A DNA stretch of 64,000 nucleotides from Winogradskyella costae (lineage in GTDB: Bacteria > Bacteroidota > Bacteroidia > Flavobacteriales > Flavobacteriaceae). A model generated the notes under the pieces. It was given only the letters and a program-made list of their open reading frames with translations, was not told where the DNA came from and did not search any database. The position numbers and the translations under genes are program-made. Positions 44,333 through 52,707 of the stretch are shown here, in pieces (positions within the stretch are counted from its first letter, which is position 1; each line of letters begins with the position of its first letter). The stretch lies in contig NZ_JABFDK010000007.1 of NCBI RefSeq assembly GCF_013403865.1, forward strand, positions 62,001 through 126,000, written 5' to 3'.

Positions 44333-44911
44333 ATGGAACGGAATAATTTATACCCGATCTTTTTAAAAGCTAAAAATCTCAATGTCTTAATTATTGGCGG
44401 TGGTAATGTTGCGGAAGAGAAATTAACTTTTCTTTTAAAATCTAGCCCAGATGCCAATGTGACGATGGTGTCACCAATGTATAGAGAAGGAACGATTGCA
44501 ATTGCTAACACCGGAAACGTAAAACGTGTTGACGATATTTATAAAAATGGCTATTTAAAAGGACATCATATGGTGATCGCAACAACGGATCAGCCCGAAG
44601 TTAATATCAAAGTGTATAACGATTGTCGCTCGCAAAACAAATTGGTCAACGTTGCCGATAATCCACCATACTGCGATTTTTACATGGGAGGCATCGTCAC
44701 AAAAGGTAATGTGAAAGTGGCGATTTCTACTAATGGACAATCGCCAACCACAGCAAAACGATTACGTCAGTTTTTTGAAGATGTAATACCAGAAAATATA
44801 GATGATTTGGTAAAGAATCTCAATATATATAGAAAAACAATAAAAGGAGACTTTGAGCAGAAGGTCGAAAAATTAAACGAATTCACTAAAGGTTTAGTCG
44901 AAAAAATGTAG
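44333..44911 (+). CDS. Bifunctional precorrin-2 dehydrogenase / sirohydrochlorin ferrochelatase
   Basis: A 192-residue protein like yeast Met8 and the N-terminal half of CysG. The NAD motif VLIIGGGNVAEEKL, then VIATTDQPEVN, LVNVADNPPYCDFYMGGIV and ISTNGQSPTTAKRLRQFFE are typical. It oxidises precorrin-2 and inserts iron to give siroheme. It starts 2 bases after cobA. Confidence 0.9.
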   Translation: MERNNLYPIFLKAKNLNVLIIGGGNVAEEKLTFLLKSSPDANVTMVSPMYREGTIAIANTGNVKRVDDIYKNGYLKGHHMVIATTDQPEVNIKVYNDCRSQNKLVNVADNPPYCDFYMGGIVTKGNVKVAISTNGQSPTTAKRLRQFFEDVIPENIDDLVKNLNIYRKTIKGDFEQKVEKLNEFTKGLVEKM

Positions 44912-44914
44912 ATT

Positions 44915-45964
44915 ATGATTACAACAGATATACTTATTATAGGAGCAGGACCAACAGGTTTATTTACAGTATTTGAAGCTGGATTGCTAAAATTAAAGTG
45001 CCATTTAATTGATGCATTGCCCCAACCTGGTGGTCAGTGTTCCGAATTATATCCTAAAAAACCAATTTATGATATTCCAGGATTTCCAGAGATATTGGCT
45101 GGCGATTTAACCTCAAATTTATTAGAACAAGGTAAACAATTTCAACCTGGTTTTACTTTAGGTGAACGCGCAGAAACGATTGAGACTTTAGAAGATGGAA
45201 GTTTTATTGTAACGACAAATAAAGGCACACAACATCATGCCCCTATTATTGCCATTGCTGGTGGTTTAGGAAGTTTTGAACCAAGAAAACCACAATTAGA
45301 AAATATAGATATCTACGAAGACAATGGATTAGCGTATTTTATTAAAGATCCAGAAGTGTATCGTGATAAAAAAGTGGTAATTGCAGGTGGAGGAGATTCA
45401 GCTTTAGACTGGAGTATTTTCTTAGCAAATGTCGCTTCAGAAGTGACTTTGGTACATAGGCGAAATGAATTTAGAGGTGCTTTAGATTCTGTAGAACGCG
45501 TGCAAGAATTAAAATTACTCAACAAAATTAACATCATCACCCCAGCCGAAATTACAGGTTTACACGGAGACGAAAAAATAGAAGGTGTTTCAGTAACTAA
45601 AGATGGTGTAACTCAGGTATTAGATGCAGATGCTTTTATTCCATTATTTGGTTTGTCTCCAAAACTGGGTCCAATAGGAGATTGGGGACTTGAGATAGAA
45701 AAAAATGCGATTAAAGTAGATACTGTAGATTATCAAACTAATATTCCTGGTATTTATGCTATTGGAGATGTCAACACTTATGAAGGGAAATTAAAGTTAA
45801 TTCTTTGTGGTTTTCATGAGGCGACTTTAATGTGTCAATCCGCATATAAAAGACTAAATCCTGGAAAGAAATTTGTTCTAAAGTATACAACTGTTAGTGG
45901 TATAAATGGTTTTGATGGTACAAGAAAAGAATCTCCAAAAGCTGTAGTTAAAGCTATCTTATAA
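44915..45964 (+). CDS. Thioredoxin reductase-like ferredoxin-NADP+ reductase
   Basis: A 349-residue FAD/NADPH enzyme. FAD motif ILIIGAGPTGLFTVFEAG, substrate-side PQPGGQCSELYP, NADPH motif KVVIAGGGDSALDWSIFLA and VHRRNEFRG, and FAD tail GIYAIGDVNTYEGKLKLILCGFHEA. There is no CxxC, so it is the FNR of the TrxR-like type. It would reduce the ferredoxin encoded next (stop/start overlap at 45964), driving sulfite reduction. Confidence 0.9.
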   Translation: MITTDILIIGAGPTGLFTVFEAGLLKLKCHLIDALPQPGGQCSELYPKKPIYDIPGFPEILAGDLTSNLLEQGKQFQPGFTLGERAETIETLEDGSFIVTTNKGTQHHAPIIAIAGGLGSFEPRKPQLENIDIYEDNGLAYFIKDPEVYRDKKVVIAGGGDSALDWSIFLANVASEVTLVHRRNEFRGALDSVERVQELKLLNKINIITPAEITGLHGDEKIEGVSVTKDGVTQVLDADAFIPLFGLSPKLGPIGDWGLEIEKNAIKVDTVDYQTNIPGIYAIGDVNTYEGKLKLILCGFHEATLMCQSAYKRLNPGKKFVLKYTTVSGINGFDGTRKESPKAVVKAIL

Positions 45965-46293
45965 TGCAAGATATTACCATACATGTTATAGACCGAAATG
46001 GTAAAAAGCATTCCATTGCGGCTCCGACAGATATGGCAATGAATGTAATGGAGATTATACGTTCTTATGAGTTGGCACCAGAGGGTACCATCGGAATTTG
46101 TGGTGGCATGGCGATGTGTGCATCTTGTCAATGCTACGTCAACTCTAAGCATATGTTAAATGTAATGGAAGACGATGAAGAAGCGATGCTGTCTGAAGCT
46201 TTTAATGTAAAAGAGAATAGCAGATTGAGTTGTCAGATTCCTATTTCTGAGATCTTACATGAGTTAGAAATAGAATTAGCTCCAGAATCTTAA
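45964..46293 (+). CDS. 2Fe-2S ferredoxin
   Basis: A 109-residue ferredoxin. Cluster ligands Cys46, Cys52, Cys55 and Cys90 (GICGGMAMCASCQC ... RLSCQIPIS) have adrenodoxin-type spacing. It is last in the sulfur operon, overlapping the reductase by one base, and is the probable electron donor of the sulfite reductase. Confidence 0.92.
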   Translation: MQDITIHVIDRNGKKHSIAAPTDMAMNVMEIIRSYELAPEGTIGICGGMAMCASCQCYVNSKHMLNVMEDDEEAMLSEAFNVKENSRLSCQIPISEILHELEIELAPES

Positions 46294-46389
46294 AAATGAA
46301 TTCAAATACATAACAATTTCTTAGGTTTTAATTAACAAAAGAATGTTCATTTAGTTAGATATTTGCACTTTATTATTAAGCCCCTAATC

Positions 46390-46485
46390 ATGAAATTAAT
46401 AAATAAGTATAAATCAGATTTTAGATTTGCTTTGCAACTTTTGGTGTTAACAGCTATAGCGTTAATCGCTACGTTATTTGTATAA
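46390..46485 (+). CDS. Candidate 31-residue single-span membrane peptide
   Basis: ATG 46390 to TAA 46485 encodes MKLINKYKSDFRFALQLLVL followed by TAIALIATLFV. A basic N-terminus and one hydrophobic helix give a plausible small inner-membrane protein. Conservation cannot be judged here, and no partner is evident. It lies in the spacer between the ferredoxin and the acyloxyacyl hydrolase genes. Confidence 0.4.
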   Translation: MKLINKYKSDFRFALQLLVLTAIALIATLFV

Positions 46486-46526
46486 AGTCTTGCCACTTAC
46501 TTGAATGTCTAATTGTAATTATTGAC

Positions 46527-46534
46527 TATTTTTG
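46527..46534 (+). promoter_or_regulatory. -7 promoter box for the acyloxyacyl hydrolase gene
   Basis: TATTTTTG fits TAnnTTTG, 18 bases before the ATG at 46552; a TTG 23 bases upstream may serve as the -33 element. Confidence 0.5.
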
Positions 46535-46551
46535 CACCTCAATAATTGCCA

Positions 46552-47643
46552 ATGCGAAATCTATTATGTACAATTTTATTATTAATGTCTATAGTTCTCT
46601 ATGGACAACAGGAAAAGCATAATACGTACTTTGATCTCAATTATTTCGGGGGCAATATCGCACTTCACAATAATAGTATTGCTCATTTAATTAAAGGACA
46701 TCCTGAAGGTTTTATTTTTAGTTGGAATAAAAAAACGTTTGGAAACGAAGCTTGGGAACAACGTTATAATTATCCAGATTATGGGGCGTCCTTCATTTAT
46801 CAAGATCTAAAGAATGAAACATTAGGGAACAATTTTGGTCTCTATGCGCACTATAATTTTTATTTTCTTAAACGTAATATGATGTTACGGATAGGACAAG
46901 GTTTAAGTTTCTCCACCAACCCTTATGATAAGATTGAAAATCCTAAAAATGTAGCATTTGGGTCAGATATTTTGAGTTCAACCTATTTGATGATTAATTA
47001 CAAAAAGGACCGTCTTATTAATCGTTTCGGCATTCAAACGGGGCTTACTTTGATACACTATTCAAATGCCAATGTTAAGGCGCCAAATACAAGTGTAAAT
47101 ACAATAGCCTTCAATTTGGGGATAAATTATCAGTTAGATTCTGAAGAAAGTGAATTTATGGAGACTGTTGACGACGAAAAATTCACTGAAAAAATAAAAT
47201 ATAATTTTGCTTTTAGATCAGGAATCAACGAAAGTGACGTTATTGGAAGTGGGCAATTTCCATTTTATGTGTTGTCTGGTTATGCAGATAAACGCTTAAG
47301 CCATGTTAGTGCCATTCAAGTTGGTGCAGATGTATTCTTTTCAAACTTCTTAAAGGAATTAATTTATTACCAATCTGTTTCGCTTCCTCAGGAAAACGTT
47401 AATGGAGATGAAGATCATAAGCGTGTTGGCCTTTTTGTAGGGCATGAATTATTTATTAATAGAATGTCGGTTGAAACGCAATTAGGCTATTATGTATACT
47501 ATCCTTTCGATTTTGAAGGTAGAACATATCTAAGAATAGGTTTAAAACGGTATTTTGGAAAAAAACTTTTCGGAGCTATAACCTTGAAGTCGCATGGAGC
47601 AAAAGCAGAAGCTGTAGAATTCGGAATAGGAGTAAGGTTATGA
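46552..47643 (+). CDS. Acyloxyacyl hydrolase (PagL-related lipid A deacylase)
   Basis: 363 residues from ATG 46552 (MRNLLCTILLLMSIVLYGQ signal peptide); TTG 46546 would add two residues. The motif LTLIHYSNANVKAPNTSVN carries the His169-x-Ser171 pair equivalent to the PagL active site (HxSN). The rest is beta-rich, consistent with an outer-membrane barrel. PagL-type enzymes remove a 3-O-acyl chain from lipid A. The protein is about twice the length of PagL, so the detailed reaction is inferred. It overlaps the next gene by 4 bases. Confidence 0.78.
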   Translation: MRNLLCTILLLMSIVLYGQQEKHNTYFDLNYFGGNIALHNNSIAHLIKGHPEGFIFSWNKKTFGNEAWEQRYNYPDYGASFIYQDLKNETLGNNFGLYAHYNFYFLKRNMMLRIGQGLSFSTNPYDKIENPKNVAFGSDILSSTYLMINYKKDRLINRFGIQTGLTLIHYSNANVKAPNTSVNTIAFNLGINYQLDSEESEFMETVDDEKFTEKIKYNFAFRSGINESDVIGSGQFPFYVLSGYADKRLSHVSAIQVGADVFFSNFLKELIYYQSVSLPQENVNGDEDHKRVGLFVGHELFINRMSVETQLGYYVYYPFDFEGRTYLRIGLKRYFGKKLFGAITLKSHGAKAEAVEFGIGVRL

Positions 47644-48383
47644 AAAAATTAGTTTACATATTTAGCTTGTTCATATTAGCTTGTAATAGCGAAGATGCTA
47701 ACGATTGTTTTCAAACATCTGGACGCATCATTCAACAAGAAGTTTCAGTGCCTAGTTTTGAACGTATTCTTGTTCATAAAGATGTCGAACTGATTATTAA
47801 AGATGCACCCGATTATAAAGTCACAATTGAAACGGGTGAAAATTTAATGAACGATGTTACAGTGGAAGTAGTTGGAGATCGATTGGTTTTAACGGATAAT
47901 AATTCCTGTAACTATGTAAGAGATTATGGTATTACCAAAATATATGTGGAAACACCTACGCTTACTGAAATAAGAACATCTACACAATATGATATTTCTT
48001 CAGAAGGTATTTTAAATTATGAAACGTTGACTTTGATTTCCGAAGACTATAATGAAGAAAATGAATTTACCGTTGGTGATTTTAGGCTCAATATTAATTC
48101 TCAAAGTCTGAATATAGAATCCAATAACCTGTCATTTTTCTATATTGAAGGCGCAGTAGATAATTTGTTTGTAGGGTTTTATGCAGGTGCAGGTCGTTTT
48201 GAAGGTGAAAATTTATGGGCGGATAACGTACATGTTTACCATCGCGGAAGTAATGATATGGTTGTTAATCCACAGCAAACGTTAACCGGGAATCTTAGAG
48301 GTACAGGCGATTTAATTTCAGTTAATGAACCAGCAATTGTAGATGTTGAGATTATCTATACTGGACGTTTGATGTTCCAATAA
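47640..48383 (+). CDS. Head-GIN domain lipoprotein (DUF2807)
   Basis: A 247-residue lipoprotein (signal YIFSLFILAC, lipidated Cys15). The mature part is a right-handed beta-helix-like DUF2807 domain: FERILVHKDVELIIKDAPDYKVTIETGENLMNDV and LNIESNNLSFFYIEGAVDNLFV. The function of the domain is not established. ATGA overlap with the acyloxyacyl hydrolase gene indicates cotranscription. Confidence 0.8.
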   Translation: MKKLVYIFSLFILACNSEDANDCFQTSGRIIQQEVSVPSFERILVHKDVELIIKDAPDYKVTIETGENLMNDVTVEVVGDRLVLTDNNSCNYVRDYGITKIYVETPTLTEIRTSTQYDISSEGILNYETLTLISEDYNEENEFTVGDFRLNINSQSLNIESNNLSFFYIEGAVDNLFVGFYAGAGRFEGENLWADNVHVYHRGSNDMVVNPQQTLTGNLRGTGDLISVNEPAIVDVEIIYTGRLMFQ

Positions 48384-48387
48384 TCAA

Positions 48388-48576
48388 TTAAATGTTCAGT
48401 AAAATTACTAACACAATACTTATTGCTAGAAAACCGATGCGTTTATTCCAATTCTCATTAAGAACGGTTTTAAAACTTTTGGTTCCTAAGAAATAACACC
48501 ACCGTAAAGAGGCTCCGATAAGTTTAGGTAACGATTCAAAGATTGCTGTGAAAAGAAGCTCTATTAAAAATTCCAC
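48388..48576 (-). CDS. Small hypothetical membrane protein downstream of gldA
   Basis: A 62-residue protein (MEFLIELLFTAIFESLPKLIG ... RIGFLAISIVLVILLNI) with an amphipathic N-terminus and one C-terminal membrane segment. It starts 7 bases after the gldA stop and is presumably cotranscribed. Function unknown; a link to gliding is only positional. Confidence 0.6.
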   Translation of the reverse strand: MEFLIELLFTAIFESLPKLIGASLRWCYFLGTKSFKTVLNENWNKRIGFLAISIVLVILLNI

Positions 48577-48583
48577 TGCGATA

Positions 48584-49477
48584 CTATTTAGTTAGCTCAT
48601 GAAACAAACTCTCTAAACTCGTATTCTTTTGGTTGAGTTGTAGAATTTTTAGTTCATTATCATGTGCAAAATCAAACACATGAGAGCGCATGTCTGCTTT
48701 AGTAGAAAACGTAATTTCATAAACAAAGCCGTAAGTGTTGGTAACAGATTTTACTTTTGGTAGTCTCAACAGAAAGGCATCTTCAACTCTAAAGTCAAAT
48801 TCAACAATCACTATTTGTTCTTGGCCATCTCGCAGATCTTTTAAATATTTATCTGCAACCACTTCGCCTTTATTAATTATAATTACACGATCGCACATCG
48901 CTTCAACTTCTTGCATAATATGTGTAGATAAAAACACTGTTTTTTCTTTACCAATACTTTTGATGAGGTTTCGTATATCTATTAATTGGTTAGGGTCTAA
49001 ACCAGTTGTAGGTTCGTCTAATATTAAAACATCAGGATTGTGCAACAGAGCGTTTGCCAAGCCTACACGCTGTCTGTAACCTTTAGAAAGCTGGCCTATT
49101 TTTTTATGAGCTTCTGGTTTTAATCCCGTTAATTCTATAACTTCTTCAATGCGCGATTTAGGCGTGCCATAAACATTCGCGTTAAAATTCAAATATTCTT
49201 TAACGTATAAGTCAGTGTAAAGCGGATTGTGCTCTGGTAAATACCCAACACTACTTTGTACATTCTTCTTTTCTGAAGTCACGTCAAACCCATTTACACT
49301 TGCAGAACCTTCAGAAGCTTCAATATAAGTGGTTAAGATTTTCATCATAGTAGATTTTCCAGCACCATTTGGGCCTAAAAAACCAACGATTTCTGCATCA
49401 TTTACCTTAAAAGAAACATTGTTAAGTGCTTTCTGATCTTTGTATAATTTGGTAATGTTTAAAACTTCGATTGACAT
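48584..49477 (-). CDS. gldA: Gliding-motility ABC transporter ATP-binding protein GldA
   Basis: A 297-residue ABC ATPase with Walker A GPNGAGKST (35-43), signature LSKGYRQRVGLANAL, Walker B LILDEPTTGLD and switch His in LSTHIMQEVEA. The C-terminal 75 residues match the GldA extension. In flavobacteria GldA works with GldF and GldG in gliding motility; those genes are not in the window. The identification as GldA rests on overall resemblance to the flavobacterial family. Confidence 0.88.
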   Translation of the reverse strand: MSIEVLNITKLYKDQKALNNVSFKVNDAEIVGFLGPNGAGKSTMMKILTTYIEASEGSASVNGFDVTSEKKNVQSSVGYLPEHNPLYTDLYVKEYLNFNANVYGTPKSRIEEVIELTGLKPEAHKKIGQLSKGYRQRVGLANALLHNPDVLILDEPTTGLDPNQLIDIRNLIKSIGKEKTVFLSTHIMQEVEAMCDRVIIINKGEVVADKYLKDLRDGQEQIVIVEFDFRVEDAFLLRLPKVKSVTNTYGFVYEITFSTKADMRSHVFDFAHDNELKILQLNQKNTSLESLFHELTK

Positions 49478-49626
49478 ACAGATATAATTTATTCAAAAAT
49501 AGTTAATTCCGAATATTGTAATGCAATTATTGTTAATTCTTTAAAACTTTGCGATTATTTGGAAAAAACTAATTCAACAATTTTGATTTGTGAAAATAAT
49601 AATTACATTAGCCATATAATTAAAGA

Positions 49627-49644
49627 TTTCCACTGTTGTGGAAA
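49627..49644. repeat. REP-like hairpin before the pheA leader frame
   Basis: TTTCCAC-TGTT-GTGGAAA, a 7-bp perfect stem directly before the leader ATG; same frame (GATTTCC..GGAAAATG) as the hairpins at 31429 and 35097. Confidence 0.6.
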
Positions 49645-49701
49645 ATGAATATGAACATATCTAGAGCATATTATAACTGGTTTTATTTCTTTTTTAGCTA
49701 A
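49645..49701 (+). CDS. Aromatic-rich leader peptide of the Phe/Tyr operon
   Basis: ATG 49645 to TAA 49701 encodes MNMNISRAYYNWFYFFFS. Tyr, Tyr, Trp, Phe, Tyr, Phe, Phe, Phe make up eight of its last ten residues; a second ATG at 49651 is possible. It precedes a terminator hairpin and the pheA-tyrA operon, as leader peptides such as E. coli PheL do. Stalling at these codons would leave 49708-49714 free for antitermination. The role is inferred from composition and layout. Confidence 0.75.
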   Translation: MNMNISRAYYNWFYFFFS

Positions 49702-49707
49702 AGGAAC

Positions 49708-49772
49708 GAGACTGAGTATGTTTTATTTAAAATATAGTTTTAAAAGTCTCGATTTAATCGAGACTTTTTTTA
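49708..49772 (+). promoter_or_regulatory. Transcription attenuator: antiterminator segment and terminator hairpin
   Basis: The terminator has 12-bp perfect arms AAAAGTCTCGAT (49742-49753) and ATCGAGACTTTT (49757-49768) with a TTA loop and a T run. Upstream, CGAGACT (49708-49714) repeats the 3' arm and can pair instead with AGTCTCG (49745-49751), which would disrupt the terminator. It starts only 6 bases after the leader stop, so a ribosome finishing the leader would cover it. No other gene precedes this terminator on the plus strand. Confidence 0.75.
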
Positions 49773-49837
49773 TGTCAATTTTTTAGAAGTTGACAAATGT
49801 TGAACTGTTTTCAGGACATAAATAAGATTAATAAATT

Positions 49838-50665
49838 TTGAAGAAACCAATTGCCATACAAGGAATTAAAGGATCATTTCATCATGAAGTTGTTCAGCGT
49901 TATTTTAATGGTGAAGCTGAGGTTGTGGAATGTATGACTTTTGATAGTGTTATTGATACACTACTAGAGGAGCAAACGGATGAAATTGTAATGGCTTTAG
50001 AAAATTCTATTGCAGGATCAATTATTCCTAATTATGCGTTAATCGATAATCATAATTTAAGTATTGTTGGTGAATGCTATTTAGATATTCAGCATAGTTT
50101 AATGGCGCTAAGTAATCAATCTATTGAAGATATTTTAGAGGTGCATTCTCATCCTATGGCGTTATTACAATGTAAGGTGTTTTTTAGAGATTATCCGCAT
50201 ATAAAATTGGTGGAAGCTAAAGATACAGCTGATGTTGCGAAACAGATTTCAGAACAAAATTTAAAAGGCATTGCAGCCATAGCGAGTAAAAATGCGGCAA
50301 CATTATATGGTCTTAATGTTTTAGCAGAAAGTATTCAGACTATAAAACATAACGAAACGCGTTTTGTTATTGTGCGACGTGAAAATAATCATACTGATAA
50401 CGCCCATATTAATAAAGCATCTTTAAAGTTTGAATTAGATCATAAACGTGGCAGTTTAGCAGCTTTGTTAAATGTGTTGAGTGATTGTAAACTAAATCTT
50501 ACCAAAATACAATCATTACCAAAAATTGATACCCCTTGGAAATATGCGTTTTTCGTGGATGTTACTTTTGTGGATTATAAAGATTACGATAAGGCGAAGT
50601 CTATTATTGGCTTAATGGCAGAGAATTTTAAAATATTGGGAGAATATAAAAATGCAAGACAATGA
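49838..50665 (+). CDS. pheA: Prephenate dehydratase
   Basis: A 275-residue enzyme converting prephenate to phenylpyruvate. AIQGIKGSFHHEVV, VMALENSIAGSIIPNYALI and the catalytic Thr174-Arg175-Phe176 (HNETRFVIV) define the PDT domain. A C-terminal ACT domain (about 192-270, KRGSLAALLNVLSDCKLNLTKIQSLP) is the usual phenylalanine sensor; the ESRP motif reads QSLP, so allosteric binding may be altered. The start is TTG at 49838. It overlaps the aminotransferase gene by 4 bases and is the first gene of the attenuated operon. Confidence 0.93.
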   Translation: MKKPIAIQGIKGSFHHEVVQRYFNGEAEVVECMTFDSVIDTLLEEQTDEIVMALENSIAGSIIPNYALIDNHNLSIVGECYLDIQHSLMALSNQSIEDILEVHSHPMALLQCKVFFRDYPHIKLVEAKDTADVAKQISEQNLKGIAAIASKNAATLYGLNVLAESIQTIKHNETRFVIVRRENNHTDNAHINKASLKFELDHKRGSLAALLNVLSDCKLNLTKIQSLPKIDTPWKYAFFVDVTFVDYKDYDKAKSIIGLMAENFKILGEYKNARQ

Positions 50666-51804
50666 TAGAAGTTGCAAAACGATTACAAAATGTTGAAGAA
50701 TACTACTTTTCTAAGAAGTTAAGAGAAGTGGCGCTTTTAAAATCTCAAGGCAAACCCATTATTAATTTAGGTATTGGGAGTCCAGATTTAGAGCCACCTT
50801 TTAAGGCGTCTATGTTACTTCAAGATAGTTTATTAGATGAGAAAGCACACCAATATCAAAGTTATCAGGGCTTGCCAGAACTGAGGGAAGGGATTTCAAG
50901 TTTTTATAAAAACCATTATCAAGTTCATTTAAGTTCGCAAACAGAAGTATTGCCTTTAATGGGGAGCAAGGAAGGTATAATGCATATTTCTATGGCTTTT
51001 TTAAATAAAGGAGATAAAGTGTTGATTCCTAATCCTGGGTATCCAACATATGCATCGGTAACTAAACTTTTGGAAGCAAAGCCGGTATTTTACGATTTAA
51101 AGGAAGGTAATAATTGGGAACCAGATTTTGCTGCTTTAGAGCGTTTAGATTTAAAACGAGTTAAAATTATGTGGATTAACTATCCGCATATGCCGACAGG
51201 AGCAAATGCCACAAATAAATTTTATGATAAGGTGATTGCCTTTGGAAAACGACACGATATTTTAATAGTAAATGATAATCCATACAGTTTTATTCTTAAC
51301 GATAAACCAATAAGCATCTTAAGATACAAGAATGCTAAGGATGTTTGTTTAGAACTAAACTCATTAAGCAAAACCTTTAATATGGCAGGCTGGCGTGTTG
51401 GCATGTTAGTTGGTAATTACGATTTTATAAGTGCTGTTTTACGCGTGAAAAGTAATATGGATTCCGGTATGTTTTATGGCATACAAAAAGGAGCAATTGA
51501 GGCTTTGAAATGTTCGGAGATGTGGTTTAAGAGTTTAAATAGCGTATATCACCGCAGAAGAGCATTGGTTTGGAAACTTGCCAAGGGGCTTAATTGTACT
51601 TATGATGAATATGCTTCCGGACTGTTTGTGTGGGCAAAATTACCACCCCATTTAAAGTCCGAAGAGTTTACAGACTTAGTATTAAAAGAACATTCTATAT
51701 TCATTACACCAGGTACAGTGTTTGGTAGCAATGGAGAAGGCTATGTAAGGTTTTCATTATGTGCTTCTGAAGAGATTATTGAAGAAGCCATTGCAAGGGT
51801 ATAG
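50662..51804 (+). CDS. Class I/II PLP-dependent aminotransferase, probably aromatic
   Basis: A 380-residue fold-type I aminotransferase. PNPGYPTYASV, the PLP-binding NDNPYSF, the Schiff-base Lys237 in NSLSKTFNMAGWRVGM, and the carboxylate Arg in YVRFSLCASEE are visible. Its position between pheA and tyrA argues for the final transamination of phenylpyruvate and hydroxyphenylpyruvate (or of prephenate); diaminopimelate-type aminotransferases look similar. Confidence 0.87.
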   Translation: MIEVAKRLQNVEEYYFSKKLREVALLKSQGKPIINLGIGSPDLEPPFKASMLLQDSLLDEKAHQYQSYQGLPELREGISSFYKNHYQVHLSSQTEVLPLMGSKEGIMHISMAFLNKGDKVLIPNPGYPTYASVTKLLEAKPVFYDLKEGNNWEPDFAALERLDLKRVKIMWINYPHMPTGANATNKFYDKVIAFGKRHDILIVNDNPYSFILNDKPISILRYKNAKDVCLELNSLSKTFNMAGWRVGMLVGNYDFISAVLRVKSNMDSGMFYGIQKGAIEALKCSEMWFKSLNSVYHRRRALVWKLAKGLNCTYDEYASGLFVWAKLPPHLKSEEFTDLVLKEHSIFITPGTVFGSNGEGYVRFSLCASEEIIEEAIARV

Positions 51805-51814
51805 GTAATAAGCA

Positions 51815-52687
51815 GTGACAATTAAAAAATTAAAAGTGAATAATATTTTTATCATAGGAGTGGGATTAATCGGAGGGAGCTTTGCGTTAGACATAAAGGC
51901 ATTACATCCAGAATGTAAGGTTTTTGGTATTGATACAACTGAAGCACATCTTGAAGAGGCAATGCAATTGGGAGTCATTGATGAAAAGGCAAGTTTTGAA
52001 GATTTAAATAAAGCAGAAATTGTAATTATAGCAATTCCTGTAGATGCAACTTTAGAGGTTTTGCCAAAGGTTTTAGATCATATTTCGGATGACGCCATTG
52101 TCTTCGATGCAGGTTCTACTAAAGAAGATATTTGTGATAAAGTGAGAAATCACCCAAAGCGAAGAAATTATTTAGCAGTGCATCCTATTGCGGGTACAGA
52201 GCATTCTGGACCAAAAGCAGCGATTCATAGCTTGTATAAAAACAAGACGAATATCATCTGTGAAGTTGAGGAAACAGCCTTCAAGCTTCAAGAAAAAGCG
52301 TTAAAGTTGTTTTCAGATTTAGGAATGCGTATTCGTTATATGAATCCTAAAGCACACGATAAGCATATTGCGTACGTTTCTCATTTATCGCATATTAGTG
52401 CGTTTATGTTGGGGAAAACGGTAATTGACAAAGAACGAAATGAACGCGATATTTTTGATATGGCAGGTAGTGGATTTGCGAGTACAGTGCGTTTAGCAAA
52501 AAGTTCGCCAGCGATGTGGACACCGATTTTTAAGCAAAATAAAGCCAATGTTATAGAGACTTTAGATGAGTATATCGATAATCTAAAGCATTTTAAGCAG
52601 TTGATGGAAGACAATGATTTTGACGCTGTTTATAACGAAATGGAAAAAACAAATCACATAAAAGATATATTAAACGGAATACAATAG
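51815..52687 (+). CDS. tyrA: Prephenate dehydrogenase
   Basis: A 290-residue NAD-dependent enzyme making 4-hydroxyphenylpyruvate. NAD motif NIFIIGVGLIGGSFALDI, then VFDAGSTKEDI, the catalytic-site HPIAGTEHSGP, and YVSHLSHISAFML. The start is GTG 51815; GTG 51836 is an alternative. There is no ACT or chorismate mutase domain. It lies 10 bases after the aminotransferase and 20 before the DAHP synthase. Confidence 0.92.
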   Translation: MTIKKLKVNNIFIIGVGLIGGSFALDIKALHPECKVFGIDTTEAHLEEAMQLGVIDEKASFEDLNKAEIVIIAIPVDATLEVLPKVLDHISDDAIVFDAGSTKEDICDKVRNHPKRRNYLAVHPIAGTEHSGPKAAIHSLYKNKTNIICEVEETAFKLQEKALKLFSDLGMRIRYMNPKAHDKHIAYVSHLSHISAFMLGKTVIDKERNERDIFDMAGSGFASTVRLAKSSPAMWTPIFKQNKANVIETLDEYIDNLKHFKQLMEDNDFDAVYNEMEKTNHIKDILNGIQ

Positions 52688-52707
52688 TAATTAAGAATAA
52701 AAGCAAA

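Larger units (their letters stand above)
49478..49837. other. Divergent regulatory region between gldA and pheA
   Basis: It holds the gldA promoter (not resolved), a possible pheA promoter (TTTG at 49582-49585, 18 bases, TACATTAG at 49604-49611), a REP-like hairpin, the aromatic leader reading frame, and a terminator/antiterminator pair. No ordinary gene is present. Confidence 0.6.

Noticed and set aside
44555..44740. Minus-strand frame in the precorrin-2 dehydrogenase gene
   Set aside because: Antisense to a conserved NAD-binding enzyme, no start context; a shadow.
45835..46152. 105-codon minus-strand frame spanning the reductase/ferredoxin junction
   Set aside because: It is antisense to two conserved overlapping genes, including the ferredoxin cluster motif; no independent support.
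48735..49079. 114-codon frame opposite gldA
   Set aside because: It is antisense to the Walker B and signature region of the ABC ATPase; composition is typical of a shadow frame.
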